The notes: generated from the letters alone by a model not told the origin. Positions 14,531 through 23,652 are shown, counted from the first letter of the stretch. The stretch is DNA of 39,137 nucleotides from Eubacteriaceae bacterium (GCA_902362875.1 CABIYF010000008.1:72429-111565); one strand, 5' to 3'. Program-made: numbers and translations.

Positions 14531-15706
14531 TTAGAATGTTACATCTTTTCCATAATAAATGCATTCCAAAATCTTCTCCATATCCTCAACAGATGTCTCA
14601 CGAGGATTAGATCCCGTACAAGCATCCCCAACCGCTCTCTCAGCGATCATATGTTTCTTCTCAAGGAATTCGTCTTCATTTACACCGAAATCCTTCAGAT
14701 TAGACACAATATTAAGACTTGCTCTCAGATCTTCTACCGCTTTGATCAGTGATAAAGTTAATGCCTTATCAGTCACTCCAGGAAGTCCTAATTTTCTTGC
14801 GATCATTGCGAATCTGTCTTCGCACACTTTTGCATTGTACTGGATGACATATGGAAGATAAATTGCATTTGCGCATCCATGAGGGATGTGTCCTGTATCA
14901 AAGACTGCTCCTGTCTTATGAGCTAAGGAATGCACGATTCCAAGCAGTGCGTTAGAAAATGCCATTCCGGCTAAGCACTGTGCAATATGCATGTTTCCTC
15001 TTGCCTGCATGTCTCCTTCATAGGATGCTTTCAGGTTATCAAAGATCATCTCGATCGCATGGATCGCTAATGGATCTGAGAATGGAGAATGAAGTCCTGC
15101 AACATAGGCTTCAATCGCATGGGTTAATGCATCCATTCCTGTATGTGCTGTTAAGGTCTGTGGCATTGTTTCTGCCAGTGATGGGTCTACGATCGCTACA
15201 TCTGGTGTGATCTCAAAATCAGCCAGTGGATATTTGATTCCTGTATTGTAATCTGTGATTACTGAGAATGCTGTTACCTCTGTTGCTGTTCCTGAGGTTG
15301 ATGGAATTGCGATAAAAGTTGCTTTGTTACGAAGTGGTGGGATTGTAAATGGATCTTTGATGTCATCAAAGGTTGTCTCTGGGTGCTCATAAAATACCCA
15401 CATTGCCTTTGCTGCATCAATTGGTGATCCTCCACCCATTGCAATGATCAGGTCTGGTTCAAATTCCTGCATCACTTTGGCACCTTTCATAACCGTCTCT
15501 ACGGATGGATCTGGTTCAATTCCTTCTATCAGTTTTGTCTCAATTCCAGCTTCTTTCAAATATTCAACGACCTTGTCAACAAATCCAAAACGTTTCATGG
15601 ATCCGCCGCCTAGGCATAATACTGCTTTGTTTCCTTTGATTGTTTTCAGTGTCTCTAATGCGTTTTCTCCGAAGTATAAATCTCTTGGTAATGTAAATCT
15701 TGCCAT
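14531..15706 (-). CDS. Iron-containing (group III) alcohol dehydrogenase
   Basis: A 391-aa NAD(P)-dependent enzyme that reduces aldehydes to alcohols in fermentation. The nucleotide-binding motif MGGGSPIDAAKAM is at about 90-102. The metal site is recognisable in LTAHTGMDALTHAIEAYV, IVHSLAHKTGAVFDTGHIPHG. Overall it resembles butanol/1,3-propanediol dehydrogenases and the AdhE C-terminal domain. I start at ATG 15706 (MARFTLPRDLYFGENAL), where AAAGGAGAT is well placed; a longer frame would add 16 atypical residues. It has its own promoter and ends inside the right arm of the palindromic element. Confidence 0.93.
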   Translation of the reverse strand: MARFTLPRDLYFGENALETLKTIKGNKAVLCLGGGSMKRFGFVDKVVEYLKEAGIETKLIEGIEPDPSVETVMKGAKVMQEFEPDLIIAMGGGSPIDAAKAMWVFYEHPETTFDDIKDPFTIPPLRNKATFIAIPSTSGTATEVTAFSVITDYNTGIKYPLADFEITPDVAIVDPSLAETMPQTLTAHTGMDALTHAIEAYVAGLHSPFSDPLAIHAIEMIFDNLKASYEGDMQARGNMHIAQCLAGMAFSNALLGIVHSLAHKTGAVFDTGHIPHGCANAIYLPYVIQYNAKVCEDRFAMIARKLGLPGVTDKALTLSLIKAVEDLRASLNIVSNLKDFGVNEDEFLEKKHMIAERAVGDACTGSNPRETSVEDMEKILECIYYGKDVTF

Positions 15707-15798
15707 AACTACATCTCCTTTTACCTGGATGACCGAAATTGAACTTATCCTCATACATTTAATGATCCGATTTCAATCGATTGTTTTGCTACAAATAC

Positions 15799-15827
15799 AT
15801 TGTACACCCTTGTTAAAATTTTATCAA
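15799..15827 (-). promoter_or_regulatory. Promoter for the alcohol dehydrogenase gene
   Basis: TTGATA (15827-15822), a 17-base spacer and TACAAT (15804-15799), leaving a leader of about 85 bases. Confidence 0.6.
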
Positions 15828-15872
15828 TGCTTTCCTGCAAATTTTTATCATTTATTCATATGTATAAATAGC

Positions 15873-15906
15873 AAAAAGAACCTTGTACAACCACAAGATT
15901 CTTTTT
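15873..15906 (-). terminator. Terminator of the queuosine precursor operon
   Basis: Stem AAAAAGAA-x-CTTGT with ACAAG-x-TTCTTTTT (15873-15886 and 15893-15906, one mismatch), followed on the minus strand by TTTTTGC. It lies just after the queC stop. Confidence 0.8.
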
Positions 15907-15921
15907 CTCTTTTGTATATTC

Positions 15922-16587
15922 TTATTTATGTCCACGGACTTTTAAATATTCCTCTAATCCATGTCTTCTCAACTTACATGCCGGGCATTCTCCACATCCA
16001 TCTCCCATCACTCCGTTATAACATGTCAGAGTTTCATTTCTTACGATATCAAAGACACCCAACTTATCAGCCATCTTCCATGTCTGTTTCTTGTCGATCC
16101 ACATCAGTGGTGTGATCACTTCAAATTCGTAATCCATGGCAAGTGTTAATGTTGTCTCCAGAGATGAGATAAAGACATGGCGGCAGTCTGGGTATCCGCT
16201 GAAATCACTTTGTGATACACCAGTTACTAATACATGAATGTCTCTTTGTTTTGCAAAAACGGCTGCAAATGTTAAGAATAACATATTTCTTCCATCAACA
16301 AATGAATTTGGTGTTCCTTCTTTTGGTGCTTCATGATCTACTTCCATATCCACTCTGGTAAGAGAGTTTGGTGCTAACTGATTTAACAGTTCCATATCTA
16401 AGATATGATGTTCTACACCATGTTCTTTGCAGATCTTCTTGGCACATTCAAGTTCTTTGGAATGTCTCTGTCCGTAGTTAAATGAAAGTGCGATCACTTC
16501 ATCGTATTTCTTCTTTGCCCAGAAAAGGCATGTTGTGCTGTCTTGTCCACCGCTGAATACAACAACGGCTTTGTTTGGTTTTGCCAT
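15922..16587 (-). CDS. queC: 7-cyano-7-deazaguanine synthase
   Basis: A 221-aa enzyme converting 7-carboxy-7-deazaguanine to preQ0 with ATP and ammonia. The PP-loop SGGQDSTT (12-19) near the N-terminus binds ATP. The C-terminal zinc site is CYNG...[13 protein letters not shown]. Length is typical. It is the last gene of the queD-queE-folE-queC unit; an AAAGGAGAG ribosome site follows the folE stop by a few bases. Confidence 0.96.
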   Translation of the reverse strand: MAKPNKAVVVFSGGQDSTTCLFWAKKKYDEVIALSFNYGQRHSKELECAKKICKEHGVEHHILDMELLNQLAPNSLTRVDMEVDHEAPKEGTPNSFVDGRNMLFLTFAAVFAKQRDIHVLVTGVSQSDFSGYPDCRHVFISSLETTLTLAMDYEFEVITPLMWIDKKQTWKMADKLGVFDIVRNETLTCYNGVMGDGCGECPACKLRRHGLEEYLKVRGHK

Positions 16588-16605
16588 TCTTCTTCTCTCC
16601 TTTTC

Positions 16606-17193
16606 TTATTTTCCTGCCTGCATCATAAAATGCCATTTTAATGTGGAATCTGTGTCAAATGCTCCTCGAAGTGTTGTTGTCACTGTCTTGGCATTTTGTT
16701 TTTTGATCCCTCTTGCACTCATACAGCTATGACATCCTTCAATATAAACGGCTACATCTTCACTTCCTGAAACTTCCATGATGATCTCTGCAATATCACT
16801 TCCGATTCTTTCCTGAAGCTGTAAACGTTTTCCAACCATATCGCAGATTCTTGCGATCTTGCTAAGTCCTAATACTTTGTCTTTTGGCAGATATGCCACA
16901 GAGACTTTCATATCATACATTAAAGCCATATGGTGTTCACAGTAACTAAAGATATCAATATCTTTTACGATTACCATATCTTTATGATCTTTGACACTTA
17001 AATCATCTTCAAATGTCTTTGAAAACATCTGTGCGATCTCATGATTGCTGTAATTCATTCCTTCAAAGACTTCTTCATACATTCTTGCCACACGGTCTGG
17101 TGTTTCTTTTAATCCTTCGCGGTCCGGATCATCTCCAAGTGCAACAAGGATACCTCTTACGTGTTCCTTGATCGCTTCTTTATCGATTGCCAT
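16606..17193 (-). CDS. folE: GTP cyclohydrolase I
   Basis: A 195-aa type I enzyme opening GTP to 7,8-dihydroneopterin triphosphate, the substrate of QueD and also of folate synthesis. The zinc ligands are in [12 protein letters not shown] (Cys85, His88) and [11 protein letters not shown]. The motif ERIGSDIAE and the C-terminal [11 protein letters not shown] are typical. AGGAGGAAATACT precedes ATG. Its place inside the que operon indicates supply of queuosine precursor. Confidence 0.95.
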   Translation of the reverse strand: MAIDKEAIKEHVRGILVALGDDPDREGLKETPDRVARMYEEVFEGMNYSNHEIAQMFSKTFEDDLSVKDHKDMVIVKDIDIFSYCEHHMALMYDMKVSVAYLPKDKVLGLSKIARICDMVGKRLQLQERIGSDIAEIIMEVSGSEDVAVYIEGCHSCMSARGIKKQNAKTVTTTLRGAFDTDSTLKWHFMMQAGK

Positions 17194-17204
17194 AGTATTT
17201 CCTC

Positions 17205-17873
17205 CTAAACGCCTGTCTTGTCAGGGTCCCATACGACTTTGTGGATCTGAATCTGGAATCTGACTTTGTTAAGCTTGTTTTCTTTCATAAATTCAACGAT
17301 TTCTTCTGGTTCGATCTTGCCAAATACAGGGCTGAAATATACGATTGCCTTCTCACACAGGCTGAATCTTTCGATGATTTCTTTTGCTCTGTTTAAATCT
17401 TCCCTGCTTCCAATCACAAATTTGACAACATCCCATGGTTTTAGATATTCCATATTTTCAAGGCACATACTTTCTTCCATGTTGCTGGATGGAAGTTTGT
17501 AGTCCATTGTCATTGTCAGTCTGTTATCTCTGTCTTTGTAATATTTGATCGGCACACTTCCATTTGTCTCAATCTCAATCTCTACTTTTGGCATCATTAA
17601 GATACTTCCGATCAGTTCTGACACATTTTCATCAAGAAGAGGCTCTCCACCTGTTAATGTAACAAGTTCGACTCCTGCTTCTTTGATTCTTTCTATAATC
17701 TGCGGTGCCGTCAATAATTCACATCTTGCATCTCTTTTATTGGCCCATGTTGTATCGCAGTAAGAGCAGTTTAAGTTACATCCTTTCAGTCGGATAAACA
17801 TGGCAAGACGGCCTGCTTTCTTCCCTTCTCCGTTGATACTTACAAAGGTTTCGACTACTTTAAATGTTTCCAT
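17205..17873 (-). CDS. queE: 7-carboxy-7-deazaguanine synthase (radical SAM)
   Basis: A 222-aa radical SAM enzyme that contracts the 6-carboxytetrahydropterin ring. The cluster motif is CNLNCSYCD (Cys32, Cys36, Cys39), the usual C-x3-C-x2-C. SAM-binding [10 protein letters not shown] follows at about 71-80. The N-terminal [20 protein letters not shown] is the QueE substrate region. GGGGAG before ATG overlaps the end of queD, so the pair is translated together. Confidence 0.95.
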   Translation of the reverse strand: METFKVVETFVSINGEGKKAGRLAMFIRLKGCNLNCSYCDTTWANKRDARCELLTAPQIIERIKEAGVELVTLTGGEPLLDENVSELIGSILMMPKVEIEIETNGSVPIKYYKDRDNRLTMTMDYKLPSSNMEESMCLENMEYLKPWDVVKFVIGSREDLNRAKEIIERFSLCEKAIVYFSPVFGKIEPEEIVEFMKENKLNKVRFQIQIHKVVWDPDKTGV

Positions 17874-17878
17874 CTCAT

Positions 17879-18298
17879 TTACTCCCCATATGCTGCCATA
17901 TTGTTTGGTGTCTCATAAACTTTCGCTAACTTAACATCATATCCGATTTCTTTCACTCTATCATAAAAATATTTTGCAAAACTCTCTGCAGTTGGACGAA
18001 AATCTACGAAGATCATTTTGAAATTTTCCTCTTTCAATGCTTCTACTGTCTTCTCTTTTAATGTTCCCTCTTCTATGATCAGACTATGATCAAACTCATC
18101 TGCTAATTTTTTAATATCATCTTTTAACTGTCCAAAATCGACAACCATTCCTCGAATCTGCCCTGTCTGTTCTAACGTTTCACTCTGTACGGTAACTTCT
18201 AATTTCCAACGGTGGCCGTGGATATTGCTGCATTTTCCTTCATAGCCCGATAAAAAATGAGCTGAATCAAAGGATGCATGTGTTGTTAACTGATACAT
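17879..18298 (-). CDS. queD: 6-carboxy-5,6,7,8-tetrahydropterin synthase
   Basis: A 139-aa member of the PTPS family that turns dihydroneopterin triphosphate into 6-carboxytetrahydropterin. Zinc histidines appear in FDSAHFLSGYEGKCSNIHGHRWKLEV, and the catalytic Cys is in GKCSNIHGH. VVDFGQLKD and FDHSLIIEE are family hallmarks. It is the first gene after the preQ1 riboswitch, with GAAGGGAAAG as ribosome site. Confidence 0.95.
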   Translation of the reverse strand: MYQLTTHASFDSAHFLSGYEGKCSNIHGHRWKLEVTVQSETLEQTGQIRGMVVDFGQLKDDIKKLADEFDHSLIIEEGTLKEKTVEALKEENFKMIFVDFRPTAESFAKYFYDRVKEIGYDVKLAKVYETPNNMAAYGE

Positions 18299-18331
18299 TT
18301 TCTTCTTTCCCTTCTACATATATTTACAATC

Positions 18332-18363
18332 AAAAAAGGATACAAGCACGCGTACCTGTATCC
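18332..18363 (-). terminator. Attenuator terminator of the preQ1 riboswitch
   Basis: Stem GGATACAGGTAC with GCGTGCTTGTATCC (18363-18338, with wobble pairs near the loop), followed on the minus strand by TTTTTTG. The riboswitch segment ATCCTG (P1 3' side) can instead pair with CAGGAT at the foot of this stem, giving an antiterminator that ligand binding would block. Confidence 0.82.
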
Positions 18364-18381
18364 TGAAAATCTTCTTCTCAG

Positions 18382-18426
18382 TCCTAGTTTTGTTTATAGA
18401 CAGGATGGTACGAATGAACTGTCTTT
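18382..18426 (-). promoter_or_regulatory. preQ1-I riboswitch
   Basis: The leader shows the class I preQ1 aptamer: P1 stem AGACAG/CTGTCT, loop containing GTTC and ACCATCCTG, then the A-rich tail ATAAACAAAACTAGGA, which folds back as the H-type pseudoknot. It lies between the promoter at 18474-18446 and queD, with an attenuator after it, so excess preQ1 should switch off the operon. The genes it controls make preQ0/preQ1, which supports the call. Confidence 0.88.
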
Positions 18427-18445
18427 GATTCCTAAAATCTTATCT

Positions 18446-18474
18446 AGTATATCATTATTTTATCAAAATAGCAA
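18446..18474 (-). promoter_or_regulatory. Promoter of the queD-queE-folE-queC operon
   Basis: TTGCTA (18474-18469), a 17-base spacer and TATACT (18451-18446), about 20 bases before the riboswitch. Confidence 0.65.
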
Positions 18475-18506
18475 ACAGAGATTGCAAAATTTCACAATCT
18501 CTGTTT
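18473..18506 (-). terminator. Likely terminator of fruA
   Basis: A 12-bp perfect stem AAACAGAGATTG/CAATCTCTGTTT (18473-18484 with 18495-18506), followed on the minus strand by GCTATTTTG, a weak U-tract. It touches the -35 box of the que promoter. A second perfect 9-bp repeat ATTGTAAAT/ATTTACAAT lies at 18550-18571 directly after the fruA stop. Confidence 0.6.
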
Positions 18507-18572
18507 ACTTATTATAAATATTACTTATGAAAATATGAGGAATTAATTTATTGTAAATGGGTATTTACAATC

Positions 18573-20534
18573 TTATTTATTTAATGGTTTCTTTGTAAAT
18601 GACATAACGATCATTCCAATAACTGCACCAACCGCTACAGAAATTAAGTACTGTACTGGATTCGTGATAACTCCGATAACAAAGATTCCACCGTGTGGTG
18701 CTGGAAGTCCACATTTAAATGCCATGGATAACGCACCTGCTACTGCAGATCCTACGATACATGGTGGCAGGATATGGATTGGATCTCCTGCTGCAAATGG
18801 GATAGCTCCTTCTGTAATGAATGATAATCCCATAATATAGTTTACAACACCAGATTTTCTTTCATTCTCTGTAAAACGATTCTTGAAGAATGTTGTACAA
18901 AGTGCGATCGCAAGTGGAGGTACCATTCCTCCAGCCATAACAGCTGCCATGATCGCATACTGCTCTGGACCTGCATTGGCTACTGTTAACTGTGCTGTAC
19001 CAAATACATACGCCGCTTTATTAAATGGACCACCCATATCGATGGACATCATTGCTCCAAGAACTGCTCCTAAAAGGATAGAACTTGTTCCACTCATAGA
19101 TGATAAGAAGTTATTCAGTCCTGTATTGATCGCTCCAACAACTGGATTAACTGCGATCATAACAACACCCATGACTAAAATACCACAAACTGGGAATAGT
19201 AAGATTGGTTTTAACCCTTCTAATGCACTTGGTAATTTATCAAACAGTTTTCTTAATAAAACCATGATATATCCGCCAACGAAACCTGCAAATAATGCTC
19301 CGATAAATCCAGAGGAAACGGCTTTGGCAGAATCATATGCCATAATATTAGCAAATGTATAACCACCATTCGCTAATGCTCCACCAACAAAACCGATTGC
19401 TAATCCTGGGCGGTCTGCAATGCTCATTGCGATAAATCCAGCTAAGATTGGAAGCATAAATCCAAATGCCTGTTCACCGATCGTCTTTAATAATGCTGCA
19501 AGTGGTGTATTCTTACCGAAGTTCGCTGGGTTGATTGCCTGATTATCTACTAAGAATGCAAGAGCGATCAGGATACCTCCACCAATAACGAATGGTAGCA
19601 TATGAGATACACCATTCATCAGATGTTTATAAATCTGACGTCCAACGCTTTCACCTTCTGCACTGTCTTCTTGTGCTGCTGCTCCTGAATGATGATATGT
19701 TGGCGCTTTCTTATCTAAAATTGTCTGGATCAGTTCTTCTGGTTTGTTAATTCCGTCCGCTACTTTTGTCTGAAGAACCTGTTTTCCATCAAAACGTGCC
19801 ATCTCAACGTTCTTATCTGCTGCTACGATGATTCCGTCACAATTTTCAATCTCTTCTTTTGTTAAGACATTCTTTGCTCCACCTGAACCATTTGTCTCAG
19901 CTTTTAATGTAATTCCCATCTCTTTTGCTTTATTCTCAAGAGATTCTGCTGCCATGAATGTATGAGCGATTCCTGTTGGGCATGCTGTAACTGCAAGAAC
20001 TCTGATCGTTCCATCGTCTGCTTTCTCTTCCTGTACAGCAGGTTTCTCTTCTTCCTTCGCCGCCTCTTCTGGGAATTTCTCTGTTTCTTTCTTGTCGATC
20101 AATGCAAGATATTCTTCCTTGCTTGTTGCCTTCAATAAGCTGTCCTTAAATACTGGATCCATTAAGATCACAGATAATCTTGACAATGCCTCTAAATGCA
20201 CATCGCTTCCTTCTGCTGGTGCTGCGATCATGAAAAATACATCCGATGGTTCTCCATCCATTGCTTCATAATCAACCCCGTCTGGTACTGTCATGGAAGC
20301 TAATCCAGCCTTAGTCACTGCTTTGTTCTTAGAATGAGGAATTGCGATTCCTCCTCCGATACCAGTTGTTCCATTGGCTTCTCTTGCTAAAATTCCTTGT
20401 TTGTATTCTTCACGGTCTGTGATGTTCCCGCCCTTGACCATCAGATCAACCAGATGATCAATTGCTTCTTCCTTACTATTAACCTTCACACCAAGGTCAA
20501 TCGTTGCATCCTGCAACAGCTCTGTAATTCTCAT
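18573..20534 (-). CDS. fruA: Fructose-family PTS transporter, fused EIIA-EIIB-EIIC
   Basis: A 653-aa fused transporter that imports and phosphorylates a sugar with phosphate from HPr. EIIA occupies about 1-150 with the phospho-histidine in GGGIAIPHSKN (His67). An acidic linker follows. EIIB starts at about 177 with phospho-cysteine in VTACPTGIAHTFMAAESL (Cys185). EIIC spans about 300-650 with several membrane helices. AAAGGAGG precedes ATG. The order A-B-C is that of fructose permeases; mannitol and 2-O-alpha-mannosylglycerate relatives are possible. No fruK or DeoR regulator is adjacent, so it is an isolated unit. Confidence 0.9.
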   Translation of the reverse strand: MRITELLQDATIDLGVKVNSKEEAIDHLVDLMVKGGNITDREEYKQGILAREANGTTGIGGGIAIPHSKNKAVTKAGLASMTVPDGVDYEAMDGEPSDVFFMIAAPAEGSDVHLEALSRLSVILMDPVFKDSLLKATSKEEYLALIDKKETEKFPEEAAKEEEKPAVQEEKADDGTIRVLAVTACPTGIAHTFMAAESLENKAKEMGITLKAETNGSGGAKNVLTKEEIENCDGIIVAADKNVEMARFDGKQVLQTKVADGINKPEELIQTILDKKAPTYHHSGAAAQEDSAEGESVGRQIYKHLMNGVSHMLPFVIGGGILIALAFLVDNQAINPANFGKNTPLAALLKTIGEQAFGFMLPILAGFIAMSIADRPGLAIGFVGGALANGGYTFANIMAYDSAKAVSSGFIGALFAGFVGGYIMVLLRKLFDKLPSALEGLKPILLFPVCGILVMGVVMIAVNPVVGAINTGLNNFLSSMSGTSSILLGAVLGAMMSIDMGGPFNKAAYVFGTAQLTVANAGPEQYAIMAAVMAGGMVPPLAIALCTTFFKNRFTENERKSGVVNYIMGLSFITEGAIPFAAGDPIHILPPCIVGSAVAGALSMAFKCGLPAPHGGIFVIGVITNPVQYLISVAVGAVIGMIVMSFTKKPLNK

Positions 20535-20598
20535 ACAGGTAATCCTCCTTTACTTGATAAAAACGTCAAAACCAATCATTCGCTTCTGTTTTTTCTTC

Positions 20599-20626
20599 AT
20601 TATAACACGATTTCAGTCAAAGTCAA
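20599..20626 (-). promoter_or_regulatory. Promoter for fruA
   Basis: TTGACT (20626-20621), a 16-base spacer and perfect TATAAT (20604-20599). Confidence 0.7.
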
Positions 20627-20720
20627 TCATTTAAAGTCATTTTCTTTCACTTTTTTCAAACTTTTTTAATTCATTACAAAAATATAAAATGTTATTGCTT
20701 TTCTTTTATAATTTATTTCA

Positions 20721-20767
20721 AAAAGAAAAAAGAAATATTAAAAAATATAATTCTTTTTTAATATTTC
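20721..20767 (-). terminator. Terminator after the rsmH-like gene
   Basis: A 14-bp perfect stem GAAATATTAAAAAA/TTTTTTAATATTTC (20732-20745 with 20754-20767), then TTTTTTCTTTTT on the minus strand. Confidence 0.88.
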
Positions 20768-20814
20768 CCTTTAGCTGTTAATTTATTTTGTTTTGTTATT
20801 ATGCTTTGAGTGTA

Positions 20815-21870
20815 TTATGCTTTGATCGCCCAACGCATCTTTGTTGACTTGGCTCTTCCGTTCTGGACACATTCTTCTTTGGATGGACGGATAACATCTT
20901 TGGCTACATCACTGTAGATTCCTGCTTTCTTTCCATACTTGAATGCATGTTTTACAAGGCGGTCTTCTCCTGAATGGAATGTAAGGATTGCAACCTTTCC
21001 ACCTGGTGCTAGTGCATCTGGAAGTTTCTCTAATAGTTCTTCTAACACTTCAAACTCACTGTTTACATCAATACGCAAAGCCTGAAATGTTCTCTGACAG
21101 GATTTTTTAACTGCTTCTTTTCGCTCTTTTTCTGGCAAGAAGTTTAATGCTCTTTCAATGACTTCTTTAAGATCCGTTGTTGTCTTGATCTTCTTTCCTC
21201 GTTTCATCGTTGCAACGGTTTCTTTTGCAATCTGTTTTGCATATGGCTCATCTGCATTTTCAATGAGCATCCCTTCAAATTCAGCCTTTGTGATATCTTC
21301 TAAGCGCTCTGCCGCTGAAATTCCTTTTTCTGGATTCAGTCTTAAATCTAATGGTCCTTCAAATTTATAGGAAAATCCTCTTTCTGGATTATCAATCTGC
21401 ATGGAAGATACGCCAAGATCCGCTAAAATGAAATCAAATGGACCTACTTCTTCAGCTACCTGATCGATATTAGCAAAATTGATATGTTTGATCGTTAAGA
21501 TATCTTCTCCAAACCCTGCGTCATGCAGACGTTTCTCTGTCTTTACAGATTCAATCGGGTCTACATCTAATGCGTAGATATGACCTTTGCCCTGTAACTT
21601 TTCTAACATCTTTCTTGTATGTCCGCCGTATCCTAAGGTTGCATCTAATCCTTTTTGTCCTGGCTGAATGTCGAAGAACTCAAGAATTTCTTTGACACAG
21701 ATGGAAATATGCATTCCTGCCGGTGTGCTTCCTTTGCTGATGACTTTTTGAATCGTATCTCCATATTTTTCTGGGTTTAATTCTTTGTATTTTTCTTCAA
21801 ATCTTCTTGGATGAGTTCCTTTGTATCTGACTCTTCGTTTGTGTTTCTTTTCTGGCTGTTGCTGTTCCAT
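20815..21870 (-). CDS. rsmH: RsmH-type 16S rRNA m4C1402 methyltransferase with N-terminal extension
   Basis: A 351-aa SAM-dependent methyltransferase. LDATLGYGGHTRKML (about 75-89), FILADLGVSSMQIDNPERGFSY, DLRL, CQRTFQALRI and AILTFHSGEDRLVK match MraW/RsmH, which methylates C1402 in the ribosomal P site. It differs from the standard enzyme: about 50 basic residues (KKHKRRVRYKGTHPRRFEEK) precede a region where the usual HxxVLL entry motif reads AGMHISICVKEIL. The gene is outside any cell-division cluster. It may be a second RsmH-like paralogue or the only copy; the window cannot say. It follows the AAA/PD-(D/E)XK gene by 29 bases and may be co-transcribed. Confidence 0.85.
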   Translation of the reverse strand: MEQQQPEKKHKRRVRYKGTHPRRFEEKYKELNPEKYGDTIQKVISKGSTPAGMHISICVKEILEFFDIQPGQKGLDATLGYGGHTRKMLEKLQGKGHIYALDVDPIESVKTEKRLHDAGFGEDILTIKHINFANIDQVAEEVGPFDFILADLGVSSMQIDNPERGFSYKFEGPLDLRLNPEKGISAAERLEDITKAEFEGMLIENADEPYAKQIAKETVATMKRGKKIKTTTDLKEVIERALNFLPEKERKEAVKKSCQRTFQALRIDVNSEFEVLEELLEKLPDALAPGGKVAILTFHSGEDRLVKHAFKYGKKAGIYSDVAKDVIRPSKEECVQNGRAKSTKMRWAIKA

Positions 21871-21899
21871 TATTTTATCCCTTTCTTTGTCATAATTCG

Positions 21900-23597
21900 T
21901 TAATCTAAGATCAAGACATTTTTTCCTTCAAATGCAAATCCGTAGGATCTAATATTATTTTCACTGATTCCTACTTCAATTAACTCTTCTTTGTATTTCT
22001 TTTCTTTGATTTGTTCCAATGCGTTTTGTGCTGTTTCTTCTAAAGATTTTTCTTTTCTTGGACTGATCACTTTAAATTCCATAATAATTGCTTTGTCTCT
22101 GATATTTCTAGGCCTTAGCATAACATCATATCTTCCAAAACCACTTTCACGGTTAGATTTTATTTCATATCGATCCATTAATTCTACCAAAAGACCGAGA
22201 ACAAATCCATGATAAAACCGTTCAGGTTCCAATATCTGTGATGATTTCTTTCCTACATCAAAATAGCTGAAAATACGCATTGATATCCGGTTCATGTAAG
22301 CATTCATTGCCTCTATATCATCATCTAACATGGCTTTGATAAATGCATTATAATCCCCTCCTGTCTTTGAAAACCAGTTCTTTACCATATGTGCAAACAT
22401 CACTTGTACTTCAAAGTTCGTTAATTTCAAACGATATAGCTGCTTCCAGCTTAAGTAACCAGATTCATCTTTTATTTTTTCTTCTACTTTCAGATAACCA
22501 CTCGCAAGCAGAAGACTCCAGATCGCTGTTTCCTCTAAATCCAGCTGATCATATACAATCTGTTCATCTAATTCTGTAACAATTTCTTTCCCGCCTAATA
22601 ACAATTCAAAAGATTCTTTTACCTGTGTATTTCCTTCACGAATCAGCTTCCCAATCAATGAATTACTGCTTGTATTTGCCCAATATGGCCCAACTTCTTT
22701 TTTATCCAGATAGTTAATAATAGACCATGGATTATATATATCTTTTGCATTTCCAAAGCAAAATCCATCATACCAGCGTTTTACTTCTTCTTTTTTACCT
22801 TCTAAGCCATATTCTTTGAGAGCTTTTATAACTTCATTCTGCGTAAAACCAAACTTATCCTCATATTTCTTTGAAGTCGTTGTTACCACTTCCAGATTAT
22901 TAAGATCGGAAAAGATGGATTCTTTGCTGACTCTTGTAATTCCTGTCATGATCGCTCTTTCCAGATATGGATTTGTCTTAAATGTAGAGTTTAATAACAC
23001 TCTGAGCACTCCCATCAGATCTGGCCAGAATCCGCCTACATAAGCTTCTTGAATTGGTGTGTCATATTCATCTAATAAAATGATCGTTTTCTTTCCATAA
23101 TAGCGGCTTAGATAATCTGACATCTTTCGAATAGAATCAGAAATCATACTGTCATTCATTTTTGTTGAAATTTGTTTGTACTCTTCCTTTTCATTGTCCG
23201 TCAGCAGATCTGTATGAAGAAGAAAAATATTTTTATTATAAAGTTCTTGTATGATGCGGCAAATGCTTTCTCTTGCCTGCTCATATGTGTTTTCTTTTAC
23301 ATTTGCAAAGCTTAGAAAGATTACGGGGTATCTTCCTTGAATTTCCCGGTATTCTTTATATTTCCAAATATTTAATCCTTCGAATAATTCATCTCTTTTG
23401 GCATATTCGATTGAGAAAAATTTCTCTAACATACTCATATTCAATGTTTTTCCAAAACGTCTGGGACGTGTGATCAGCGTAACTGCGTCATCAGATTCCC
23501 ACCATTCTTTGATGAATTCGGTTTTATCAATATAAAAATTGTTTTTTATTCGGACGGTTTCAAAATCTTGATGTCCGATTCCGACAACTCTTGCCAT
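21900..23597 (-). CDS. Predicted AAA-ATPase with C-terminal PD-(D/E)XK nuclease-like domain
   Basis: A 565-aa protein of the gut-anaerobe family pairing PF09820 (AAA-ATPase-like) with a DUF1703-type PD-(D/E)XK domain. The N-terminus has IDKTEFIKEWW and the P-loop variant TRPRRFGKTL (about 43-52), then Walker B IILLDEYDTPI. Near the end GRYDVMLRP...AIIMEFKVISP supplies the D...E-x-K nuclease residues. The start at 23597 (MARVVGIGHQDF) is chosen for AAAGGAGAG upstream. Such genes often exist in many copies; their role is not established. It lies immediately downstream of hsdR, so a defence link is possible but unproven. Confidence 0.85.
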   Translation of the reverse strand: MARVVGIGHQDFETVRIKNNFYIDKTEFIKEWWESDDAVTLITRPRRFGKTLNMSMLEKFFSIEYAKRDELFEGLNIWKYKEYREIQGRYPVIFLSFANVKENTYEQARESICRIIQELYNKNIFLLHTDLLTDNEKEEYKQISTKMNDSMISDSIRKMSDYLSRYYGKKTIILLDEYDTPIQEAYVGGFWPDLMGVLRVLLNSTFKTNPYLERAIMTGITRVSKESIFSDLNNLEVVTTTSKKYEDKFGFTQNEVIKALKEYGLEGKKEEVKRWYDGFCFGNAKDIYNPWSIINYLDKKEVGPYWANTSSNSLIGKLIREGNTQVKESFELLLGGKEIVTELDEQIVYDQLDLEETAIWSLLLASGYLKVEEKIKDESGYLSWKQLYRLKLTNFEVQVMFAHMVKNWFSKTGGDYNAFIKAMLDDDIEAMNAYMNRISMRIFSYFDVGKKSSQILEPERFYHGFVLGLLVELMDRYEIKSNRESGFGRYDVMLRPRNIRDKAIIMEFKVISPRKEKSLEETAQNALEQIKEKKYKEELIEVGISENNIRSYGFAFEGKNVLILD

Positions 23598-23652
23598 GCT
23601 GATCTCTCCTTTTGTCATTCCTACACTTCATTATTATGAATCATACAAAAAC

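Larger units (their letters stand above)
13756..14532. repeat. Large nested palindromic element, copy 1 (four-stem architecture)
   Basis: The 777 bases between two convergent genes are almost wholly self-complementary. Ends 13757-13785 and 14503-14531 form a closing stem (17 perfect pairs ending at AATTTGAAGG, then TAGTC and TTCATT). Inside lie three consecutive long hairpins: 13789-14042, 14056-14256 and 14266-14502. No ORF with a ribosome site is present. The arms overlap the stop codons of both the MATE and alcohol dehydrogenase genes. A second copy begins at 38821. It could be a large structured RNA, a non-autonomous mobile element with nested inverted repeats, or both; I recognise no family. 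Confidence 0.85.

Noticed and set aside
13756..14532. Group II intron as explanation of the palindromic element
   Set aside because: No GUGYG-like 5' end, no domain V hairpin and no reverse transcriptase; it lies between genes and not in one.
13756..14532. Insertion sequence as explanation of the palindromic element
   Set aside because: No transposase frame and no clear target duplication; a non-autonomous relative remains possible and is stated as such.
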